Assembly: GCA_026214975.1 (NCBI GenBank)
Contig: CM047805.1
Coordinates: 7,340,463 to 7,404,462, forward strand
Length of the DNA stretch: 64,000 nt
Direction: 5' to 3'
From: Gentiana macrophylla
Lineage: Eukaryota > Streptophyta > Magnoliopsida > Gentianales > Gentianaceae
Each line of letters starts with the position of its first letter. Position 1 is the first letter of the stretch. Below are positions 57,601 to 64,000 of the stretch, piece after piece. The position numbers were made by a program, and so were the translations under genes. The notes under the pieces were generated by a model. It ran no database searches. It was not told the DNA's origin and worked only from the letters and a program-made list of their open reading frames with translations.

Positions 57601-58592
57601 AATAAAGAGGTCGGTAACCTCCATTGAACCCTCGCAGACTCAATGATCTGTCTTTGTTTGTTTCCTTGTCTTCTTTAAATGCTTTAATACCTCAGTTATT
57701 TTCTTTGTAGCTCCACTCTTTCTTTTCTCAGCAGTTTTCTTGGGTGCAGCAGGTTTGATAGATATCTTCTTAGTTTGCTGAACCTGCTCACCACCAGCAT
57801 CACCATCATCTCCATCATATCATCACCAGTAGCTTCTCCAGCAACCTCTTCATCATCATCTAGATCAGGAATAGCATAATCAATTTCCTTCTTGTATCTA
57901 GACTGATTTATCTTCTCAGATTCAAGATCAGGAACTTCCAAATGATTCAGCAGGGTCTGAATCATCAAACCTAAGGGTAATGCCTTTGACTTCCTTTTCC
58001 CTACCTTCTCCTCCTTGGCTACTTTCTTCATATAATGAATGAAATAACCAGCCCAATCAAACTTCATGCTCCTGAGATTGATTATCATAACTCTATCTTG
58101 GGTCCTGATAGAGTATCCATACTTGCCAACTAGTCCAAGTATGTTCTTTGCAATGAGCTTGCTCAGCAGACTGTACCCATTTCCAATATGTTTGCAGTTG
58201 ATGCTTAGAACGGATTTGGTGGTTGCATTTGTTTTAATCTGATCAACAAACGCCATTTTGTCCAATCCCATTGCTTCAGGATTGACTGAACCATCCACCA
58301 CTTCTTCAAATCCAAACACTTCCCTCAGTAGACTAGAGGAGATTACAAGTTCCTCAGCATTCACAGTTGTCTTGAATGCTTCAGTTCCTTCTTCCACAAC
58401 CATATTCTTCCAGAAATCAATAACATTGGTGTATGAGATTGTTTCTAATCTGATATTGAGTTTGTTCTCCAAGCCTGCAAACCTCCTTATTCTTCAACCT
58501 ATATTAATAGCCAACTCTGTTTGGTTTGCATCAACAACATAGCCTCTAACACTTTGGCTTGATTCGATTTGAACTTCAATCCTTTCCGCCAT
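54700..58592 (-). pseudogene. RE11 ORF3 (unknown retroelement protein), most complete copy
   Basis: The start is ATG at 58592 (MAERIEVQIESSQSVRGYVV), aligned with RE2. A frameshift near 58490 leads to 58472-57696: FWKNMVVEEGTEAF, SSSLLREVFGFEE, LLSKLIAKNILGLVG and MKFDWAGYFIHYMKK. Basic and acidic regions follow. 57195-56551 has YFQWKFGFYRRQ and FEEWTFERLGVENLLDLID. 55847-54981 is an intact 288-codon stretch with a coiled coil (RHDMQQLRTQLDRQEERFEEL), MEGQLNRVV and DDVTKGEEG. No insertion interrupts it, so this copy shows the full layout, about 1.2-1.3 kcodons. The role is unknown; env-like is possible by position but no signal peptide or membrane helix is seen. Confidence 0.7.
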
Positions 58593-59057
58593 TGAAATAA
58601 GAAGAAGATGAAGAAGAATTGCTCTCAAATCTATGTTCACACAATGTAGGATTTGCAGAGATAAAGCAGAAATTGCAAGTAGAGAATCCATTTGTGTCAC
58701 GATCGATTATATAGACAAAGGGGTAGTTGAAACTGTCATTGCACGCGTACATTGAGGTAACCACGATTAAATTGAGTAAGTTCTGTCTTGACACGTGGCC
58801 CATTACTCCTCCATAACGTTTGTAACCGTTGGATGGTTTAACTATGGTAGTAAAGGATAGAATAAATATCCCGCCAAACTGCTTTTTGACTTTAATAACT
58901 TTGACTGAGTAACGTTCCATCCAAAGCAGGTGATCCTCGCCGGTGGGCTCGGCGATCTGGCGATAAATAGGCTTCCAGCTGACCTCACGACATAGTGACT
59001 CTGCTGATCCTTGTTTTCTTCTTGTTTTGTTCAATTGATAATACAAGATGAAGTTTA
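58593..59057 (-). promoter_or_regulatory. Putative internal promoter before RE11 ORF3
   Basis: Reading on the minus strand: a G-box in GGCCACGTGTC (CACGTG at 58792-58797), then TCTATATAAT (58706-58715), about 115 bases before the ORF3 ATG. The block is conserved with RE2 31080-31200. Non-coding otherwise. Promoter role is inferred from motifs and position. Confidence 0.45.
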
Positions 59058-59225
59058 ATACCAATGACTGATCTGTCAAGTGAGCTCACCCAACATGACA
59101 AAGACCAATCCCCTTGGCAACCTCATTTGCTCAATTGTCCAAACATAAGTACATGGAATTGTTGATACCAATGACTAATCTGCTAAGTGAGCTCACCCAA
59201 CATAGCAAAGACTAATCCCTTAGTG
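59058..59225 (-). repeat. Duplicated 60-bp motif after RE11 pol
   Basis: Copies at 59058-59117 and 59166-59225, equivalent to 30650-30819 in RE2. Confidence 0.75.
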
Positions 59226-59990
59226 AATTCCAAAGACATTCTTTGAATATCACCAACCTTTATGATTCCATGTTCGATCCTTAATTTAGCAAATCTTCAC
59301 TATCAAGTGGCTTAGTGAAAATATCGGCAAGTTGATCTTGATGAGGATGTATAGAACCACCACATCTTTCTTTTCAACATGATCTCTTATAAAATGATGT
59401 CTCACATCAATGTGCTTGGTTCTTGAGTGCAAAGCAGATTTTCTACGTGATTGCAATTGCACTTGTGTTGTCACACATAATTGGAATTTCCTTTTCTTCA
59501 ATTCCATAATCCCTTAATTGTTGTCTTAGCCATAGTACTTGTGCACACAGAACTTCCAAAGAAGAATGTATTCAGCTTCACCAGTGGAAGTTGATATAGA
59601 ATTATGTTTCTTACTAAACCCGGAAACCAGTCTATTTCCCATTAACTGACAGGTTCCTGAGGTGCTTTTTCTATCAATCTTGCATCCAGCATAATCAGAA
59701 TCTGAGTAGGATATAACCTTGAAGCTTCCTTCCTTGGAATACCATATCCCTACTCCCAAGGTTTCTTTAATGTACCTGAGAATTCTCTTGACTGCACCTA
59801 AGTGACTTTCTTTAGGTTTAGATTGAAATCTTGCACAAACACCTACAACAAAGGATATATCAGTCTGCTTGCTGGCGATTAGGTACAATGAGTCGCCTAT
59901 CATCCTTCTCTCAGATAAGGTCCGATCAACATCTTTGCCTTCTTTATCTTCATCCAATCGATGTTAGTACTTATAGGAGTTGAATTCTTA
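59226..59990 (-). pseudogene. RE11 RNase H
   Basis: The minus strand contains YSDSDYAGCKIDRKSTSG, SISTSTGEAEYI, then CVTTQVQLQS (frame-shifted D block) and SRTKHIDVRHHFIRDHV. The open piece 59957-59526 covers most of the domain. Frameshifts near 59530 and 59330. The blocks follow RE2 RNase H closely. Confidence 0.9.
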
Positions 59991-61063
59991 GTGCTGTTTT
60001 CCATACCAAACTTCTTCAGCAACTCCTTGGTATACTTGGTTTGATGGATGAAGATTCCATCTTTCATCTGTTTAACTTGCAATCCTAAAAAGTAGTTCAT
60101 TTCTCCCATCATACTCATTTGGAATTTACTTTTCATTAGATTTGCAAACTTTTCACAAAGTAAATCATTTTCGAACCAAAAACTATGTCATCCACATAAA
60201 TTTGTACCAGCGAGTCTTTGTCCCTTTCACTGATTACGAAAAGTGTCTTGTCAATGGTGCCTTTTGTAAAACCATTGTCCACCAAGAATTGAGATAGAGT
60301 CTCATACCATGCTCTTGGTGCTTGTTTCATCCATAAAGTGCTTTGTTGAGTCTATACACTTTATCTTCTTGATCTTTAACTTCAAATCCAGGAGGTTCTT
60401 TGAACATACACTTCCTCCTCTAGAATGCCATTCAAAAATGCACTCTTGACATCCATTTGATATACTTTGAAGTTCTTATATGCAAAGATGTGCTAAGAAT
60501 AATCGATAGCTTCCAATCTTGCAACAGTGCATAAGTTTCATCAAAATCTATTCCTTCACTTGAGAATAGCCTTTTGCAACTAGTCCGGCCTTATTCCTCA
60601 CAATGATACCAGATTCATAAAGTTTATTTCTGTATACCCACTTAGTACCAATGATGTTTGCATGATTTGGCCTATCAACTAGTGTCCAAACTTGATTTCT
60701 TTCAAATTCATTTAATTCCTCTTGCATAGAAATTATACAATCTGGATCTGAAATTGCTTCTTCAACAACTTTAGGTTCCATTTGAGATAGAAAACAAGTA
60801 AACATAGCTTCCAGTTGTCTTCTAGTCCTCACACCTTGTTTGTACATTGCCAATAACTTGTTCAAGAGGTGATTCCTTAACCATTGTGGATTTTGGTTAT
60901 TTTGATTATCGTGAACATCATCCTCGGTAGGTCTCTTTGTAGCTTCTTCTACAGGGGGTTCAGCAGATCCTTGAACTGCTTCAGTTGTTGCATCAGTAAC
61001 ATTACCAGCAGGGTGTTCAGCAGGGGCAGTATCAGAAACTTTTAAGTCATTGAATCTTTCCAA
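59991..61063 (-). pseudogene. RE11 reverse transcriptase
   Basis: The minus strand from 61063: a linker, VRTRRQLEAMFTCFLSQ, ISMQEELNEFERNQVW, GTKWVYRNKLYESG and RNKAGLVAKGYSQ (RE2: RNKARLVAKG). [18 protein letters not shown] is near 60460-60400, [15 protein letters not shown] from 60330, [13 protein letters not shown] near 60215-60177, and [15 protein letters not shown] after 60136. Frameshifts at about 60545, 60400, 60335 and 60160. Confidence 0.9.
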
Positions 61064-61960
61064 AACTTCAACACAATCTGGATCAGTGACTTGTTGATTC
61101 TCAGCAGGTTCACAAACTTCATCTTACATACCAGTGAACTTAGGTTCATCAAACACAACATGGATTGTTTCTTCATGTTTCAGTGACCTCTTGTTCAGTA
61201 CCCTGAATGCTCTGCTGACTGAAGAATATCCCAAGAAAATCCCTTCATTTGATTTTGGTTGGAAAGTTTTCAAATGTACCTTATGATTTAGAATAAAACA
61301 TTTGCTTCCAAATGGATGGAAATAGGATATGTTAGGTTTCCTTCCATTCCAAACCTCATAAGGTGTCTTCACAGACTTCTTGTTTCTTGATGTTCTGCTT
61401 TTGTGTATAGCATGTCAGTATTCTTTGCTTGACCCAATATCTTTCAGTAGCAATGCTTCACAAATCATTGTTCTTCCCGCTTCCTTTAAATTTCTTTCTT
61501 CTTTCAAAGAACCCATTTTGTTTGAGGTGTACCAAAGAATGACAAGTTGATGTAGTACACCATTCGCTCACAATATTCTCTTATAACTTTGTTGAGAAAT
61601 TCAATTACTCGATCCGATCTTATCTTTATTACTGTTAAACTTTTCTCATTCTGTAATCTCTTTAAAAGATTAGGCATGCTTTGAAGTGTTTCACTTTTCT
61701 TGTTCATAAATATCACCCAAGTGTATCTAGAGTAATCATCCACAACCACTAAGGTGTACTTCTTTCCTGTTACACTTGTTGGAGTTATTGGTCCAAAAAG
61801 ATCCATATGCATCAGCTCCAACACTCTATTTGTTGATTGTTTGGTCTTTGATTTGAAACTTGACTTTATCTGTTTACCCTGCTGACAAGCATCACATATA
61901 GCATCCTTCTTGAATGTGATCTCAGGTAAACCAATCACCAGCTTCTTCTTTACCAACTGA
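61064..61960 (-). pseudogene. RE11 integrase
   Basis: The minus strand: CDACQQGKQIKSSFKS, MHMDLFGPITPTSVTGKKY, VVVDDYSRYTWVIF and KIRSDRVIEFLN (RE2 KIRSDKGIEFLN). A frame break near 61510 falls in the PQ-NGV-E block. The C-terminal part (61372-61124) reads NGRKPNISYFHPFGSKCF, EGIFLGYSSVSRAFR and HEETIHVVFDEP. The first two catalytic acids are visible; the third lies at the broken junction near 61500. Confidence 0.85.
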
Positions 61961-62405
61961 TTAATATCATCAAAGTTTAAGTGATTCAACTTCTTGTGCC
62001 ATAACCAATTGAGTTCTGATTTGGTATGCACAATCAGGCAGGTTTCTGGAACTGCAGTGGACCAATCCACAACATACATGTTCTGTTGTCTTCTACCAGC
62101 AAGTACAACTTGATCACCTCTTTCACTAATGACAATACAGTTGTCTTTGTCAAAAGTGACCTTGTATCCTTTGTCACGAGGTTGTCCAAAGGCTCGGCAA
62201 GTTGTAGTCCATCCTTCCACATATGCAACATTCTTGATTGTAAGTCCATTCCTCACAAGTGTGTGTGTCATATCCTCTTGTATATCCAGGTGTATTCTTG
62301 TTGCCAAAATTCACCCTTGGACCATCTTTTGCCACAAAGTTTGTCGAGACAAGTGCTTATTCTTTGTCATGTGTCCGGAACATCCACCACAAAGTACCGG
62401 ACACC
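61961..62405 (-). pseudogene. RE11 protease and pre-integrase region
   Basis: The minus strand: a GCSRHMT-equivalent at about 62380-62360, garbled to GCSGHMT with the DSG triad unreadable, then NVAYVEG, GYKVTFDKDNC, VVLAGRRQQNMYVVD and LNWLWHKKLNHLNF. Between NVAYVEG and GYKVTF the frame is scrambled exactly at CTG sites (TTGCCGAGC where RE9 has CTACTGAGC). Confidence 0.75.
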
Positions 62406-62417
62406 CTACAAAACAAA
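62406..62417 (-). promoter_or_regulatory. Splice-acceptor-like motif at RE11 gag-pol junction
   Basis: The minus strand reads TTTGTTTTGTAG after the gag stop, same as RE2 and RE9. Confidence 0.35.
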
Positions 62418-64000
62418 GTTAATGCATTTTAGGTACCCAAACCTGTTTGGGTCCATAATGGTCAGTGGTAAGCATGACCCTTGGCATGTCTCCATAAGGT
62501 CTTCTCTTGAATGTGTCATACTTTGGTTCATACTTTGGTTCATACTTTGGTTCCACACATCCATAAGTTCTAACAGTAGGTTGTGTAGAATTCACATATG
62601 TTTTCTGGCCTTTTGGTTTATAATGATGTTTGAAATGATTCTTGGTGTTAGAAGCATTAGCATAACCATTAGCTTGCTGTCTGTTAGAAACAGCCCTGTA
62701 GTATGGAGTCTGATGAGGTCTTGTGTAAGTCCTCTGCTGATCCCATTGTCTAGGTTTTACCCTAGCGGTATGGTTATACTTACTCAAGCTTAGCATTAGA
62801 TGCGAGAATATTCCAATCATCATCGAGAGGAACAATCTACCTTTCCCACGAGATAAGTATCCCTTGAATGATTAACATTTTTGGGTTTAGGATTCTTATC
62901 CTTGGAATATTTCTTTCTCTTTACCCTTCAGTGGTCCAAAGAGACTTGGTAGCAGTGTCCGCTATCGGCTGGCTTAGAAGGCACAACAAATCCTATTTTT
63001 AGATTTATTCTTTTTATTAGAGTTGTTGACTTCTTTGACTTCTCGATTTTGCTTCCTGAAGCATTCTCGATGGGTTTTACTACCTCAAAGAACCTTCATC
63101 GGGAGTTGGATCTAGTGCGGTACAAACTTAGCACCACCTCGGTGCTAGGTTCGATGACTTCTTCGGATCCACTCTTGTTAGATTGTTTGAGTTCCAAATC
63201 CAAGCCCGATTCTATCTCCATAAGGCTTTCCCGATTTGTATGCGATGAGTGGAACAAGATGGTTCAAAGAGATTCAGAGGTCACTGGATGTTCAATGAGA
63301 CTTATTCTCGATTCTGTCCAACATCTTTTTCTTTACCTTTGAGAACCCTTAATTCAGCTTTCAATCTTCCAACTTCCAATTCAAGAGCTTCTTTTTCAGC
63401 CTTCACCACCTCATAACCAGATTGTATTATCATCAGTTGATTAAGGATGGCATCCAAAGTCTCATTGTTGTCAGAATTTCTAGGATTTGAACCACAAGTT
63501 GATTCACAATCACTTACAGCAGGAGTATTGATAGATACAAATGTTGTATACCTCCTCGCTTTCATCCATATTGGCCATCAAGGCATAATCCTCCATGTCG
63601 AAGAACTTGGTCTTTGTGTCATCCGATTCATTCCCTTTTTGATTCAACTTCATACCCTGATTCATCTTCAAAGAACCATAGCCTTCTTGCCATGTCTTCT
63701 TTGTTGACTCTTGGTCTTGATGAGGTCCGGACAATCAGTCTAAAATGTCCAGGCTTCTTGCGGTTGAAGCAAAGATAATCGAGTTCCTTGCCTTGTTTTA
63801 ACTCGGGACGGTCAGGTTTGAAGTGTCCTGGTTTCTTGCAATGAAAGCACAGAGATAGTCATTATCTTTCTTTGGTTCTTCTTTACTTCTTTCAGTGAGG
63901 CCTCTTTGTGAAATTTCTTGAAGGGGCCTTTTTCCTTCATCATTACGATTTTCTTGCTCAAGAGGGCAATCTGCTCTTGCATTTCATCCAGCAGATCATC
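62418..64000 (-). pseudogene. RE11 gag, C-terminal two thirds (cut by window end)
   Basis: From the window end the minus strand reads LLDEMQEQIALLSKKI, as in RE2 at 16960. Two zinc knuckles follow (63860-63730): CFHCKKPGHFKPDR and CFNRKKPGHFRL, each with Cys-to-Arg changes at CTG-to-CCG sites. Then YALMANMDESEEVYN, the coiled coil SGYEVVKAEKEALELEVGRL (63565-63302) and the tail to GPKQVWVPKMH and TAA near 62420. Several frame breaks. The N-terminal Gag domain is outside the window. Confidence 0.85.

Larger units (their letters stand above)
43551..64000 (+). mobile_element. RE9: copia (Sirevirus-like) element inserted in RE1, runs past window
   Basis: It starts with a complete 5' LTR (TGTTAGGAAC) in RE1, followed by iMet primer site, gag, protease, integrase and RT on the plus strand. 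RE10 (48790-51842) and RE11 (52779 to the window end) interrupt it. RNase H, any ORF3 and the 3' LTR must lie to the right of the window. The left flank is ACAGT; the right flank is not visible. Overall it diverges clearly from RE2, so it is a separate family. Confidence 0.85.
52779..64000 (-). mobile_element. RE11: copia (RE2 family) element in RE9, runs past window
   Basis: The minus-strand element begins at its 3' LTR (52779-54497), then has polypurine tract, ORF3, RNase H, RT, integrase, protease and gag up to the window end. The left flank is ATATC; the other side is outside. Protein and LTR sequence are closest to RE2. Many CAG/CTG positions read as CG variants relative to RE2, so part of its damage may be sequencing error. 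Confidence 0.9.

Noticed and set aside
1..64000. A previously undescribed multi-gene host or defence system
   Set aside because: Every coding stretch over about 100 codons that I could interpret belongs to a retroelement; nothing else resembles a gene cluster.

Overview
This window is plant nuclear DNA made almost entirely of nested LTR retrotransposons. I see no host gene, tRNA, rRNA, CRISPR array or organelle DNA. The main elements are Ty1/copia with CCHC Gag, protease, DDE integrase, YVDD reverse transcriptase and RNase H, long (1.4-1.8 kb) TGTTGG...CCAACA LTRs and a tRNA-iMet primer site. Their style (long Gag tail ending in a WVPK motif, extra ORF after pol) recalls the Sirevirus lineage. 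Mixed with them are Ty3/gypsy-derived non-autonomous elements, one with a tRNA-Asp primer site. This suggests a repeat-rich flowering plant, probably a eudicot; the species cannot be read from the sequence.

Layout (RE = retroelement, names are mine). RE1 is the oldest: a minus-strand copia pol relic at 1-257 and 41688-43550. It is split by RE2 (258-41682, plus strand, perfect TSD CTGAT), a full copia element with an extra third ORF (ORF3) after RNase H. RE2 was itself hit several times. RE3 (1551-15685, TSD TTTTT) sits in its 5' LTR, and RE4 (8946-14077, non-coding gypsy-type) sits in the 3' LTR of RE3. RE5 (20449-29383, minus strand, non-coding, copia-type ends) sits in the RT domain. Solo LTR sLTR6 (33266-34675, TSD ATCAT) and solo LTR sLTR7 (35395-38585, TSD CCTGA, holding sLTR8 at 35519-37198, TSD TTATC) sit in ORF3. 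RE9 (43551 to beyond the window) also inserted into RE1. It contains RE10 (48790-51842, TSD CAACT, gypsy-derived deletion derivative) and RE11 (52779 to beyond the window, minus strand, same family as RE2), which runs off the right edge inside its gag.

How the parts relate. RE2, RE9 and RE11 would each have encoded Gag-Pol; all are now broken by stops, frameshifts and insertions. RE3 has lost all of pol but keeps a gag tail and ORF3. ORF3 is conserved in RE2, RE3 and RE11: a conserved N-terminal module, a Lys-rich then acidic stretch, a second short conserved block and a coiled coil. A TATA-like element (and a G-box in RE11) lies just upstream, suggesting its own promoter. This ORF3 is the least explained item in the window.

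Caveat: comparison between copies shows many CAG/CTG triplets replaced by CG-containing variants, mainly in 53.9-64 kb and in the RE5 LTRs. That looks more like base-calling error at methylated CHG sites than biology, so some apparent frameshifts and lost cysteines may not be real.
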